Notes: generated by a model not told the origin, from the sequence alone. Positions 39,244 to 52,467 are shown, counted from the stretch's first letter. The stretch is 64,000 nt of DNA from Osmia lignaria lignaria (GCF_051020975.1 NW_027478170.1:1488001-1552000), one strand, 5' to 3'. Made by a program: numbers and translations.

Positions 39244-40209
39244 TTGCAGATTTATCTCAAGGGAAGGGGCCTGACGGACATATTTCGAGATATTTCTTCT
39301 TCTTGTTGTTCTTCTTCTGCACAGCTAAACTGGAAGTGGCATTTCCAGCTCGCACTAGTGCAGAGTTATCTCAAAGAAAGGAGCCACGGTGTTTCTGTAT
39401 CTCTATTATGTTGGTGCGGCTTCGGAACTTTTAAATATCTTGATATATCTCGAGAACTACGCATCTGATCAAAAAATATCGTAGAACATAAAAAGTAGGA
39501 AACTTAATTCTCTACAAAAAAGGTCTGTTAACATTTTGCCATAGCTCGCTTCGTTTCCGAGATATTTGCAGATTTATCTCAAGGGAAGGGGCCTGACGGA
39601 CATATTTCGAGATATTTCTTCTTCTTGTTGTTCTTCTTCTGCACAGCTAAGCTGGAAGTGGCATTTGCGGCTCGCACTAGTGCAGAGTTATCTCAAAGAA
39701 AGGGGCCACGGTGTTTCTGTATCTCTATTATGTTGGTGCGGCTTCGGAACTTTTAAATATCTCGATATATCTCGAAAACTACGCTTCTGATCAAAAAATA
39801 TCATAGAACATAAATTGTAGGAAACATAATTCTCTACAAAAAAGGTCTCTTAGCATTTTGCCATAGCTCGCTTCGTTTCCGAGATATTTGCAGATTTATC
39901 TGAAGGGAAAGGGCCTGACGGACATATTTCGAGATATTTCTTCTTCTTGTTGTTCTTCTTCTGCACAGCTAAGCTGGAAGTGGCATTTGCAGCTCGCAAT
40001 AGTGCAGAGTTATCTCAAAGAAAGGGGCCACTGTGTTCCTGTATCTCTATTATGTTGGTGCGGCTTCGGAACTTTTAAATATCTTGATATATCTCGAGAA
40101 CTGCGCATCTGATCAAAAAATATCATAGAACATAAAAAGTAGGAAACTTAATTCTCTACAAAAAAGGTCTCTTAACATTTTGCCATAGCTCGCTTCGTTT
40201 CCGAGATAT
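39244..40209 (+). repeat. Precursor-like monomers S-L-K
   Basis: 39244 (S: TTTCCAGCTCGCACTAG, GGAGCCACGG, ATCGTAG), 39566 (L: CGGCTCGCACTAG, tail II, TCTTAGCATT) and 39888 (K: CTGAAGGGAAAGG, CACTGTGTTCCTG, CTGCGCATC) stand in the same order as in the 7-monomer units from 42464. Together with N and V at 40210 and 40532 they look like the source of that HOR. Confidence 0.75.
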
Positions 40210-41497
40210 TTGCAGATTTATCTGAAGGGAAGGGGCCTAACGGACATATTTCGAGATATTTCTTCTTCTTGTTGTTCTTCTTCTGCACAGCTAAACTGGA
40301 AGTGGCATTTCCAGCTCGCAATAGTGCAGAGTTATCTCAAAGAAAGGGGCCACGGTGTTTCTGTATCTCTATTATGTTGGTGCGGCTTCGGAACTTTTAA
40401 ATATCTTGATATATCTCGAGAACTACGCATCTGATCAAAAAATATTATAGAACATAAAAAGTAGGAAACTTAATTCTCAACAAATAAAGTCTCTCAACAT
40501 TTTGCCATAGCTCGCTTCGTTTCCGAGATATTTGCAGGTTTATCTCAAGGGAAGGGGCCTAACGGACATATTTCGAGATATTTCTTCTTCTTGTTGTTCT
40601 TCTTCTGCACAGCTAAACTGGAAGTGGCATTTCCAGCTCGCAATAGTGCAGAGTTATCTCAAAGAAAGGAGCCACGGTGTTTCTGTATCTCTATTATGTT
40701 GGTGCGGCTTCGGAACTTTTAAATATCTTGATATATCTCGAGAACTACGCATCTGATCAAAAAATATCGTAGAACATAAAAAGTAGGAAACTTAATTCTC
40801 TACAAAAAAGGTCTGTTAACATTTTGCCATAGCTCGCTTCGTTTCCGAGATATTTGCAGATTTATCTCAAGGGAAGGGGCCTGACGGACATATTTCGAGA
40901 TATTTCTTCTTCTTGTTGTTCTTCTTCTGCACAGCTAAACTGGAAGTGGCATTTCCAGCTCGCAATAGTGCAGAGTTATCTCAAAGAAAGGGGCCACGGT
41001 GTTTCTGTATCTCTATTATGTTGGTGCGGCTTCGGAACTTTTAAATATCTTGATATATCTCGAGAACTACGCATCTGATCAAAAAATATTATAGAACATA
41101 AAAAGTAGGAAACTTAATTCTCAACAAATAAAGTCTCTCAACATTTTGCCATAGCTCGCTTCGTTTCCGAGATATTTGCAGGTTTATCTCAAGGGAAGGG
41201 GCCTAACGGACATATTTCGAGATATTTCTTCTTCTTGTTGTTCTTCTTCTGCACAGCTAAACTGGAAGTGGCATTTCCAGCTCGCAATAGTGCAGAGTTA
41301 TCTCAAAGAAAGGAGCCACGGTGTTTCTGTATCTCTATTATGTTGGTGCGGCTTCGGAACTTTTAAATATCTTGATATATCTCGAGAACTACGCATCTGA
41401 TCAAAAAATATCGTAGAACATAAAAAGTAGGAAACTTAATTCTCTACAAAAAAGGTCTGTTAACATTTTGCCATAGCTCGCTTCGTTTCCGAGATAT
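40210..41497 (+). repeat. Tandem 644-bp dimers
   Basis: Two dimers, 40210-40853 and 40854-41497. In each the first monomer ends with ATATTATAG and CTCAACAAATAAAG (N tail). The second opens with TTGCAGGTTTATC (V head) and ends with ATCGTAG and GTCTGTTAAC (S-like tail). The first monomers differ in the head: CTGAAGGG and CCTAACGG at 40210, but CTCAAGGG and CCTGACGG at 40854. Confidence 0.78.
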
Positions 41498-42463
41498 TTG
41501 CAGATTTATCTCAAGGGAAGGGGCCTGACGGACATATTTCGAGATATTTCTTCTTCTTGTTGTTCTTCTTCTGCACAGCTAAGCTGGAAGTGGCATTTGC
41601 GGCTCGCACTAGTGCAGAGTTATCTCAAAGAAAGGGGCCACGGTGTTCCTGTATCTCTATTATGTTGGTGCGGCTTCGGAACTTTTAAATATCTTGATAT
41701 ATCTCGAGAACTGCGCATCTGATCAAAAAATATCATAGAACATAAAAAGTAGGAAACTTAATTCTCTACAAAAAAGGTCTCTTAACATTTTGCCATAGCT
41801 CGCTTCGTTTCCGAGATATTTGCAGATTTATCTGAAGGGAAGGGGCCTAACGGACATATTTCGAGATATTTCTTCTTCTTGTTGTTCTTCTTCTGCACAG
41901 CTAAACTGGAAGTGGCATTTCCAGCTCGCAATAGTGCAGAGTTATCTCAAAGAAAGGGGCCACGGTGTTTCTGTATCTCTATTATGTTGGTGCGGCTTCG
42001 GAACTTTTAAATATCTTGATATATCTCGAGAACTACGCATCTGATCAAAAAATATTATAGAACATAAAAAGTAGGAAACTTAATTCTCAACAAATAAAGT
42101 CTCTCAACATTTTGCCATAGCTCGCTTCGTTTCCGAGATATTTGCAGGTTTATCTCAAGGGAAGGGGCCTAACGGACATATTTCGAGATATTTCTTCTTC
42201 TTGTTGTTCTTCTTCTGCACAGCTAAACTGGAAGTGGCATTTCCAGCTCGCAATAGTGCAGAGTTATCTCAAAGAAAGGAGCCACGGTGTTTCTGTATCT
42301 CTATTCTGTTGGTGCGGCTTCGGAACTTTTAAATATCTTGATATATCTCGAGAACTACGCATCTGATCAAAAAATATCATAGAACATAAAAAGTAGGAAA
42401 CTTAATTCTCTACAAAAAAGGTCTCTTAACATTTTGCCATAGCTCGCTTCGTTTCCGAGATAT
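41498..42463 (+). repeat. Three monomers leading into the nested HOR (L/K-N-V)
   Basis: 41498 has the L middle and K tail (GTTCCTG, CTGCGCATC). 41820 is N. 42142 is V with CTATTCTG, the same V variant that ends every unit from 42464 to 51474. Confidence 0.75.
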
Positions 42464-44716
42464 TTGCAGATTATCTCAAGGGAAGGGGCCTGACGGACAT
42501 ATTTCGAGATATTTCTTCTTCTTGTTGTTCTTCTTCTGCACAGCTAAGCTGGAAGTGGCATTTGCGGCTCGCACTAGTGCAGCGTCATCTCAAAGAAAGG
42601 GGCCACGGTGTTTCTGTATCTCTATTATGTTGGTGCGGCTTCGGAACTTTTAAATATCTTGATATATCTCGAGAACTACGCATCTGATCAAAAAATATCA
42701 TAGAACATAAAAAGTAGGAAACTTAATTCTCTACAAAAAAGGTCTGTTAACATTTTGCCATAGCTCGCTTCGTTTCCGAGATATTTGCAGATTTATCTCA
42801 AGGGAAGGGGCCTGACGGACATATTTCGAGATATTTCTTCTTCTTGTTGTTCTTCTTCTGCACAGCTAAGCTGGAAGTGGCATATGCGGCTCGCACTAGT
42901 GCAGAGTTATCTCAAAGAAAGGGGCCACGGTGTTTCTGTATCTCTATTATGTTGGTGCGGCTTCGGAACTTTTAAATATCTCGATATATCTCGAAAACTA
43001 CGCTTCTGATCAAAAAATATCATAGAACATAAATTGTAGGAAACATAATTCTCTACAAAAAAGGTCTCTTAGCATTTTGCCATAGCTCGCTTCGTTTCCG
43101 AGATATTTGCAGATTTATCTCAAGGGAAGGGGCCTGACGGACATATTTCGAGATATTTCTTCTTCTTGTTGTTCTTCTTCTGCACAGCTAAACTGGAAGT
43201 GGCATTTCCAGCTCGCACTAGTGCAGAGTTATCTCAAAGAAAGGAGCCACGGTGTTTCTGTATCTCTATTATGTTGGTGCGGCTTCGGAACTTTTAAATA
43301 TCTTGATATATCTCGAGAACTACGCATCTGATCAAAAAATATCGTAGAACATAAAAAGTAGGAAACTTAATTCTCTACAAAAAAGGTCTGTTAACATTTT
43401 GCCATAGCTCGCTTCGTTTCCGAGATATTTGCAGATTTATCTCAAGGGAAGGGGCCTGACGGACATATTTCGAGATATTTCTTCTTCTTGTTGTTCTTCT
43501 TCTGCACAGCTAAGCTGGAAGTGGCATTTGCGGCTCGCACTAGTGCAGAGTTATCTCAAAGAAAGGGGCCACGGTGTTTCTGTATCTCTATTATGTTGGT
43601 GCGGCTTCGGAACTTTTAAATATCTCGATATATCTCGAAAACTACGCTTCTGATCAAAAAATATCATAGAACATAAATTGTAGGAAACATAATTCTCTAC
43701 AAAAAAGGTCTCTTAGCATTTTGCCATAGCTCGCTTCGTTTCCGAGATATTTGCAGATTTATCTGAAGGGAAAGGGCCTGACGGACATATTTCGAGATAT
43801 TTCTTCTTCTTGTTGTTCTTCTTCTGCACAGCTAAGCTGGAAGTGGCATTTGCAGCTCGCAATAGTGCAGAGTTATCTCAAAGAAAGGGGCCACTGTGTT
43901 CCTGTATCTCTATTATGTTGGTGCGGCTTCGGAACTTTTAAATATCTTGATATATCTCGAGAACTGCGCATCTGATCAAAAAATATCATAGAACATAAAA
44001 AGTAGGAAACTTAATTCTCTACAAAAAAGGTCTCTTAACATTTTGCCATAGCTCGCTTCGTTTCCGAGATATTTGCAGATTTATCTGAAGGGAAGGGGCC
44101 TAACGGACATATTTCGAGATATTTCTTCTTCTTGTTGTTCTTCTTCTGCACAGCTAAACTGGAAGTGGCATTTCCAGCTCGCAATAGTGCAGAGTTATCT
44201 CAAAGAAAGGGGCCACGGTGTTTCTGTATCTCTATTATGTTGGTGCGGCTTCGGAACTTTTAAATATCTTGATATATCTCGAGAACTACGCATCTGATCA
44301 AAAAATATTATAGAACATAAAAAGTAGGAAACTTAATTCTCAACAAATAAAGTCTCTCAACATTTTGCCATAGCTCGCTTCGTTTCCGAGATATTTGCAG
44401 GTTTATCTCAAGGGAAGGGGCCTAACGGACATATTTCGAGATATTTCTTCTTCTTGTTGTTCTTCTTCTGCACAGCTAAACTGGAAGTGGCATTTCCAGC
44501 TCGCAATAGTGCAGAGTTATCTCAAAGAAAGGAGCCACGGTGTTTCTGTATCTCTATTCTGTTGGTGCGGCTTCGGAACTTTTAAATATCTTGATATATC
44601 TCGAGAACTACGCATCTGATCAAAAAATATCATAGAACATAAAAAGTAGGAAACTTAATTCTCTACAAAAAAGGTCTCTTAACATTTTGCCATAGCTCGC
44701 TTCGTTTCCGAGATAT
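42464..44716 (+). repeat. Nested HOR, 7-monomer unit 1 (D-M-S-L-K-N-V), 2,253 bp
   Basis: D (42464) is a 321-bp monomer with one T lost (CAGATTATC near 42471), and has GCAGCGTCATC. M (42785) has GCATATGCGG. It is followed by S 43107, L 43429, K 43751, N 44073 and V 44395 (CTATTCTG). Confidence 0.9.
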
Positions 44717-46325
44717 TTGCAGATTATCTCAAGGGAAGGGGCCTGACGGACATATTTCGAGATATTTCTTCTTCTTGTTGTTCTTCTTCTGCACAGCTAA
44801 GCTGGAAGTGGCATTTGCGGCTCGCACTAGTGCAGCGTCATCTCAAAGAAAGGGGCCACGGTGTTTCTGTATCTCTATTATGTTGGTGCGGCTTCGGAAC
44901 TTTTAAATATCTTGATATATCTCGAGAACTACGCATCTGATCAAAAAATATCATAGAACATAAAAAGTAGGAAACTTAATTCTCTACAAAAAAGGTCTGT
45001 TAACATTTTGCCATAGCTCGCTTCGTTTCCGAGATATTTGCAGATTTATCTCAAGGGAAGGGGCCTGACGGACATATTTCGAGATATTTCTTCTTCTTGT
45101 TGTTCTTCTTCTGCACAGCTAAGCTGGAAGTGGCATTTGCGGCTCGCACTAGTGCAGAGTTATCTCAAAGAAAGGGGCCACGGTGTTTCTGTATCTCTAT
45201 TATGTTGGTGCGGCTTCGGAACTTTTAAATATCTCGATATATCTCGAAAACTACGCTTCTGATCAAAAAATATCATAGAACATAAATTGTAGGAAACATA
45301 ATTCTCTACAAAAAAGGTCTCTTAGCATTTTGCCATAGCTCGCTTCGTTTCCGAGATATTTGCAGATTTATCGGAAGGGAAAGGGCCTGACGGACATATT
45401 TCGAGATATTTCTTCTTCTTGTTGTTCTTCTTCTGCACAGCTAAGCTGGAAGTGGCATTTGCAGCTCGCAATAGTGCAGAGTTATCTCAAAGAAAGGGGC
45501 CACTGTGTTCCTGTATCTCTATTATGTTGGTGCGGCTTCGGAACTTTTAAATATCTTGATATATCTCGAGAACTGCGCATCTGATCAAAAAATATCATAG
45601 AACATAAAAAGTAGGAAACTTAATTCTCTACAAAAAAGGTCTCTTAACATTTTGCCATAGCTCGCTTCGTTTCCGAGATATTTGCAGATTTATCTGAAGG
45701 GAAGGGGCCTAACGGACATATTTCGAGATATTTCTTCTTCTTGTTGTTCTTCTTCTGCACAGCTAAACTGGAAGTGGCATTTCCAGCTCGCAATAGTGCA
45801 GAGTTATCTCAAAGAAAGGGGCCACGGTGTTTCTGTATCTCTATTATGTTGGTGCGGCTTCGGAACTTTTAAATATCTTGATATATCTCGAGAACTACGC
45901 ATCTGATCAAAAAATATTATAGAACATAAAAAGTAGGAAACTTAATTCTCAACAAATAAAGTCTCTCAACATTTTGCCATAGCTCGCTTCGTTTCCGAGA
46001 TATTTGCAGGTTTATCTCAAGGGAAGGGGCCTAACGGACATATTTCGAGATATTTCTTCTTCTTGTTGTTCTTCTTCTGCACAGCTAAACTGGAAGTGGC
46101 ATTTCCAGCTCGCAATAGTGCAGAGTTATCTCAAAGAAAGGAGCCACGGTGTTTCTGTATCTCTATTCTGTTGGTGCGGCTTCGGAACTTTTAAATATCT
46201 TGATATATCTCGAGAACTACGCATCTGATCAAAAAATATCATAGAACATAAAAAGTAGGAAACTTAATTCTCTACAAAAAAGGTCTCTTAACATTTTGCC
46301 ATAGCTCGCTTCGTTTCCGAGATAT
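44717..46325 (+). repeat. Nested HOR, 5-monomer unit 1 (D-L-K'-N-V), 1,609 bp
   Basis: D 44717, L 45038, K' 45360 (TATCGGAAGGG, a private change), N 45682, V 46004. Compared with the 7-monomer unit it lacks two monomers. M and L are nearly identical, so an exchange between them would remove S plus one copy. Confidence 0.9.
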
Positions 46326-48578
46326 TTGCAGATTATCTCAAGGGAAGGGGCCTGACGGACATATTTCGAGATATTTCTTCTTCTTGTTGTTCTTCTTCTG
46401 CACAGCTAAGCTGGAAGTGGCATTTGCGGCTCGCACTAGTGCAGCGTCATCTCAAAGAAAGGGGCCACGGTGTTTCTGTATCTCTATTATGTTGGTGCGG
46501 CTTCGGAACTTTTAAATATCTTGATATATCTCGAGAACTACGCATCTGATCAAAAAATATCATAGAACATAAAAAGTAGGAAACTTAATTCTCTACAAAA
46601 AAGGTCTGTTAACATTTTGCCATAGCTCGCTTCGTTTCCGAGATATTTGCAGATTTATCTCAAGGGAAGGGGCCTGACGGACATATTTCGAGATATTTCT
46701 TCTTCTTGTTGTTCTTCTTCTGCACAGCTAAGCTGGAAGTGGCATATGCGGCTCGCACTAGTGCAGAGTTATCTCAAAGAAAGGGGCCACGGTGTTTCTG
46801 TATCTCTATTATGTTGGTGCGGCTTCGGAACTTTTAAATATCTCGATATATCTCGAAAACTACGCTTCTGATCAAAAAATATCATAGAACATAAATTGTA
46901 GGAAACATAATTCTCTACAAAAAAGGTCTCTTAGCATTTTGCCATAGCTCGCTTCGTTTCCGAGATATTTGCAGATTTATCTCAAGGGAAGGGGCCTGAC
47001 GGACATATTTCGAGATATTTCTTCTTCTTGTTGTTCTTCTTCTGCACAGCTAAACTGGAAGTGGCATTTCCAGCTCGCACTAGTGCAGAGTTATCTCAAA
47101 GAAAGGAGCCACGGTGTTTCTGTATCTCTATTATGTTGGTGCGGCTTCGGAACTTTTAAATATCTTGATATATCTCGAGAACTACGCATCTGATCAAAAA
47201 ATATCGTAGAACATAAAAAGTAGGAAACTTAATTCTCTACAAAAAAGGTCTGTTAACATTTTGCCATAGCTCGCTTCGTTTCCGAGATATTTGCAGATTT
47301 ATCTCAAGGGAAGGGGCCTGACGGACATATTTCGAGATATTTCTTCTTCTTGTTGTTCTTCTTCTGCACAGCTAAGCTGGAAGTGGCATTTGCGGCTCGC
47401 ACTAGTGCAGAGTTATCTCAAAGAAAGGGGCCACGGTGTTTCTGTATCTCTATTATGTTGGTGCGGCTTCGGAACTTTTAAATATCTCGATATATCTCGA
47501 AAACTACGCTTCTGATCAAAAAATATCATAGAACATAAATTGTAGGAAACATAATTCTCTACAAAAAAGGTCTCTTAGCATTTTGCCATAGCTCGCTTCG
47601 TTTCCGAGATATTTGCAGATTTATCTGAAGGGAAAGGGCCTGACGGACATATTTCGAGATATTTCTTCTTCTTGTTGTTCTTCTTCTGCACAGCTAAGCT
47701 GGAAGTGGCATTTGCAGCTCGCAATAGTGCAGAGTTATCTCAAAGAAAGGGGCCACTGTGTTCCTGTATCTCTATTATGTTGGTGCGGCTTCGGAACTTT
47801 TAAATATCTTGATATATCTCGAGAACTGCGCATCTGATCAAAAAATATCATAGAACATAAAAAGTAGGAAACTTAATTCTCTACAAAAAAGGTCTCTTAA
47901 CATTTTGCCATAGCTCGCTTCGTTTCCGAGATATTTGCAGATTTATCTGAAGGGAAGGGGCCTAACGGACATATTTCGAGATATTTCTTCTTCTTGTTGT
48001 TCTTCTTCTGCACAGCTAAACTGGAAGTGGCATTTCCAGCTCGCAATAGTGCAGAGTTATCTCAAAGAAAGGGGCCACGGTGTTTCTGTATCTCTATTAT
48101 GTTGGTGCGGCTTCGGAACTTTTAAATATCTTGATATATCTCGAGAACTACGCATCTGATCAAAAAATATTATAGAACATAAAAAGTAGGAAACTTAATT
48201 CTCAACAAATAAAGTCTCTCAACATTTTGCCATAGCTCGCTTCGTTTCCGAGATATTTGCAGGTTTATCTCAAGGGAAGGGGCCTAACGGACATATTTCG
48301 AGATATTTCTTCTTCTTGTTGTTCTTCTTCTGCACAGCTAAACTGGAAGTGGCATTTCCAGCTCGCAATAGTGCAGAGTTATCTCAAAGAAAGGAGCCAC
48401 GGTGTTTCTGTATCTCTATTCTGTTGGTGCGGCTTCGGAACTTTTAAATATCTTGATATATCTCGAGAACTACGCATCTGATCAAAAAATATCATAGAAC
48501 ATAAAAAGTAGGAAACTTAATTCTCTACAAAAAAGGTCTCTTAACATTTTGCCATAGCTCGCTTCGTTTCCGAGATAT
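46326..48578 (+). repeat. Nested HOR, 7-monomer unit 2, 2,253 bp
   Basis: Monomer by monomer copy of 42464-44716, including the private GCATATGCGG of M (46647), exactly 3,862 bp downstream. I found no differences at the diagnostic positions I compared. Confidence 0.9.
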
Positions 48579-50187
48579 TTGCAGATTATCTCAAGGGAAG
48601 GGGCCTGACGGACATATTTCGAGATATTTCTTCTTCTTGTTGTTCTTCTTCTGCACAGCTAAGCTGGAAGTGGCATTTGCGGCTCGCACTAGTGCAGCGT
48701 CATCTCAAAGAAAGGGGCCACGGTGTTTCTGTATCTCTATTATGTTGGTGCGGCTTCGGAACTTTTAAATATCTTGATATATCTCGAGAACTACGCATCT
48801 GATCAAAAAATATCATAGAACATAAAAAGTAGGAAACTTAATTCTCTACAAAAAAGGTCTGTTAACATTTTGCCATAGCTCGCTTCGTTTCCGAGATATT
48901 TGCAGATTTATCTCAAGGGAAGGGGCCTGACGGACATATTTCGAGATATTTCTTCTTCTTGTTGTTCTTCTTCTGCACAGCTAAGCTGGAAGTGGCATTT
49001 GCGGCTCGCACTAGTGCAGAGTTATCTCAAAGAAAGGGGCCACGGTGTTTCTGTATCTCTATTATGTTGGTGCGGCTTCGGAACTTTTAAATATCTCGAT
49101 ATATCTCGAAAACTACGCTTCTGATCAAAAAATATCATAGAACATAAATTGTAGGAAACATAATTCTCTACAAAAAAGGTCTCTTAGCATTTTGCCATAG
49201 CTCGCTTCGTTTCCGAGATATTTGCAGATTTATCGGAAGGGAAAGGGCCTGACGGACATATTTCGAGATATTTCTTCTTCTTGTTGTTCTTCTTCTGCAC
49301 AGCTAAGCTGGAAGTGGCATTTGCAGCTCGCAATAGTGCAGAGTTATCTCAAAGAAAGGGGCCACTGTGTTCCTGTATCTCTATTATGTTGGTGCGGCTT
49401 CGGAACTTTTAAATATCTTGATATATCTCGAGAACTGCGCATCTGATCAAAAAATATCATAGAACATAAAAAGTAGGAAACTTAATTCTCTACAAAAAAG
49501 GTCTCTTAACATTTTGCCATAGCTCGCTTCGTTTCCGAGATATTTGCAGATTTATCTGAAGGGAAGGGGCCTAACGGACATATTTCGAGATATTTCTTCT
49601 TCTTGTTGTTCTTCTTCTGCACAGCTAAACTGGAAGTGGCATTTCCAGCTCGCAATAGTGCAGAGTTATCTCAAAGAAAGGGGCCACGGTGTTTCTGTAT
49701 CTCTATTATGTTGGTGCGGCTTCGGAACTTTTAAATATCTTGATATATCTCGAGAACTACGCATCTGATCAAAAAATATTATAGAACATAAAAAGTAGGA
49801 AACTTAATTCTCAACAAATAAAGTCTCTCAACATTTTGCCATAGCTCGCTTCGTTTCCGAGATATTTGCAGGTTTATCTCAAGGGAAGGGGCCTAACGGA
49901 CATATTTCGAGATATTTCTTCTTCTTGTTGTTCTTCTTCTGCACAGCTAAACTGGAAGTGGCATTTCCAGCTCGCAATAGTGCAGAGTTATCTCAAAGAA
50001 AGGAGCCACGGTGTTTCTGTATCTCTATTCTGTTGGTGCGGCTTCGGAACTTTTAAATATCTTGATATATCTCGAGAACTACGCATCTGATCAAAAAATA
50101 TCATAGAACATAAAAAGTAGGAAACTTAATTCTCTACAAAAAAGGTCTCTTAACATTTTGCCATAGCTCGCTTCGTTTCCGAGATAT
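48579..50187 (+). repeat. Nested HOR, 5-monomer unit 2, 1,609 bp
   Basis: Copy of 44717-46325 at +3,862 bp, including the private TATCGGAAGGG of K' (49222). Confidence 0.9.
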
Positions 50188-51474
50188 TTGCAGATTATCT
50201 CAAGGGAAGGGGCCTGACGGACATATTTCGAGATATTTCTTCTTCTTGTTGTTCTTCTTCTGCACAGCTAAGCTGGAAGTGGCATTTGCGGCTCGCACTA
50301 GTGCAGCGTCATCTCAAAGAAAGGGGCCACGGTGTTTCTGTATCTCTATTATGTTGGTGCGGCTTCGGAACTTTTAAATATCTTGATATATCTCGAGAAC
50401 TACGCATCTGATCAAAAAATATCATAGAACATAAAAAGTAGGAAACTTAATTCTCTACAAAAAAGGTCTCTTAACATTTTGCCATAGCTCGCTTCCTTTC
50501 CGAGATATTTGCAGATTTATCTCAAGGGAAGGGGCCTGACGGACATATTTCGAGATATTTCTTCTTCTTGTTGTTCTTCTTCTGCACAGCTAAGCTGGAA
50601 GTGGCATTTGCGGCTCGCACTAGTGCAGAGTTATCTCAAAGAAAGGGGCCACGGTGTTTCTGTATCTCTATTATGTTGGTGCGGCTTCGGAACTTTTAAA
50701 TATCTCGATATATCTCGAAAACTACGCTTCTGATCAAAAAATATCATACAACATAAAAAGTAGGAAACTTAATTCTCTACAAAAAAGGTCTCTTAACATT
50801 TTGCCATAGCTCGCTTCGTTTCCGAGATATTTGCAGATTTATCTGAAGGGAAAGGGCCTGACGGACATATTTCGAGATATTTCTTCTTCTTGTTGTTCTT
50901 CTTCTGCACAGCTAAGCTGGAAGTGGCATTTGCAGCTCGCAATAGTGCAGAGTTATCTCAAAGAAAGGGGCCACGGTGTTTCTGTATCTCTATTATGTTG
51001 GTGCGGCTTCGGAACTTTTAAATATCTTGATATATCTCGAGAACTACGCATCTGATCAAAAAATATTATAGAACATAAAAAGTAGGAAACTTAATTCTCA
51101 ACAAATAAAGTCTCTCAACATTTTGCCATAGCTCGCTTCGTTTCCGAGATATTTGCAGGTTTATCTCAAGGGAAGGGGCCTAACGGACATATTTCGAGAT
51201 ATTTCTTCTTCTTGTTGTTCTTCTTCTGCACAGCTAAACTGGAAGTGGCATTTCCAGCTCGCAATAGTGCAGAGTTATCTCAAAGAAAGGAGCCACGGTG
51301 TTTCTGTATCTCTATTCTGTTGGTGCGGCTTCGGAACTTTTAAATATCTTGATATATCTCGAGAACTACGCATCTGATCAAAAAATATCATAGAACATAA
51401 AAAGTAGGAAACTTAATTCTCTACAAAAAAGGTCTCTTAACATTTTGCCATAGCTCGCTTCGTTTCCGAGATAT
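50188..51474 (+). repeat. Nested HOR, 4-monomer unit (D-L-K/N-V), 1,287 bp
   Basis: D 50188, L 50509 (private GCTTCCTTTCCG entry and an ATACAACATAAAAAG tail), a K/N chimera 50831, V 51153. It is one monomer shorter than the 5-monomer unit. Confidence 0.88.
50831..51152 (+). repeat. Chimeric monomer K/N
   Basis: The K head (CTGAAGGGAAAGG, G at 50932) is joined to the N tail (G at 50975 in CACGGTG, ATATTATAG, CTCAACAAATAAAG). The exchange lies in the 42 bp between 50933 and 50974. Confidence 0.83.
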
Positions 51475-52117
51475 TTGCAGATTATCTCAAGGGAAGGGGC
51501 CTGACGGACATATTTCGAGATATTTCTTCTTCTTGTTGTTCTTCTTCTGCACAGCTAAGCTGGAAGTGGCATTTGCGGCTCGCACTAGTGCAGCGTCATC
51601 TCAAAGAAAGGGGCCACGGTGTTTCTGTATCTCTATTATGTTGGTGCGGCTTCGGAACTTTTAAATATCTTGATATATCTCGAGAACTACGCATCTGATC
51701 AAAAAATATCATAGAACATAAAAAGTAGGAAACTTAATTCTCTACAAAAAAGGTCTGTTAACATTTTGCCATAGCTCGCTTCGTTTCCGAGATATTTGCA
51801 GATTTATCTCAAGGGAAGGGGCCTGACGGACATATTTCGAGATATTTCTTCTTCTTGTTGTTCTTCTTCTGCACAGCTAAGCTGGAAGTGGCATTTGCGG
51901 CTCGCACTAGTGCAGAGTTATCTCAAAGAAAGGGGCCACGGTGTTTCTGTATCTCTATTATGTTGGTGCGGCTTCGGAACTTTTAAATATCTCGATATAT
52001 CTCGAAAACTACGCTTCTGATCAAAAAATATCATAGAACATAAATTGTAGGAAACATAATTCTCTACAAAAAAGGTCTCTTAGCATTTTGCCATAGCTCG
52101 CTTCGTTTCCGAGATAT
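51475..52117 (+). repeat. Last D-L pair of the nested HOR, 643 bp
   Basis: The sixth and last D monomer (51475, single-T deletion, GCAGCGTCATC) is followed by L (51796). After this the order changes to the next family. Confidence 0.85.
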
Positions 52118-52368
52118 TTGCAGATTTATCTGAAGGGAAAGGGCCTGACGGACATATTTCGAGATATTTCTTCTTCTTGTTGTTCTTCTTCTGCACAGCT
52201 AAGCTGGAAGTGGCATTTACAGCTCGCAATAGTGCAAAGTTATCTCAAAGAAAGGGGCCACGGTGTTTCTGTATCTCTATTATGTTGGTGCGGCTTCGGA
52301 ACTTTTAAATATCTTGATATATCTCGAGAACTGCGCATCTGATCAAAAAATATCATAGAACATAAAAA

Positions 52369-52389
52369 GTAGGAAACTTAATTCTCTAC
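52369..52389. repeat. Imperfect inverted repeat in the monomer tail
   Basis: The 5' arm GTAGGAA pairs with the 3' arm TTCTCTAC, giving 7 pairs with one bulged T, around an ACTTAA spacer. It lies in the most AT-rich part of the monomer and is present in most copies. Tail haplotype II (ATTGTAGGAAACATAATTC) keeps both arms. Confidence 0.65.
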
Positions 52390-52447
52390 AAAAAAGGTCT
52401 CTTAACATTTTGCCATAGCTCTCTTCGTTTCCGAGATATTTGCAGAT

Positions 52448-52467
52448 TTATCTCAAGGGAAGGGGCC
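52448..52467 (+). repeat. Intra-monomer direct repeat, copy 1
   Basis: A 20-nt block, TTATCTCAAGGGAAGGGGCC, that recurs with two mismatches 114 bp downstream in the same monomer. The pair is present in essentially every monomer. It is the clearest sign that the 322-bp unit contains an older internal duplication. Confidence 0.85.
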
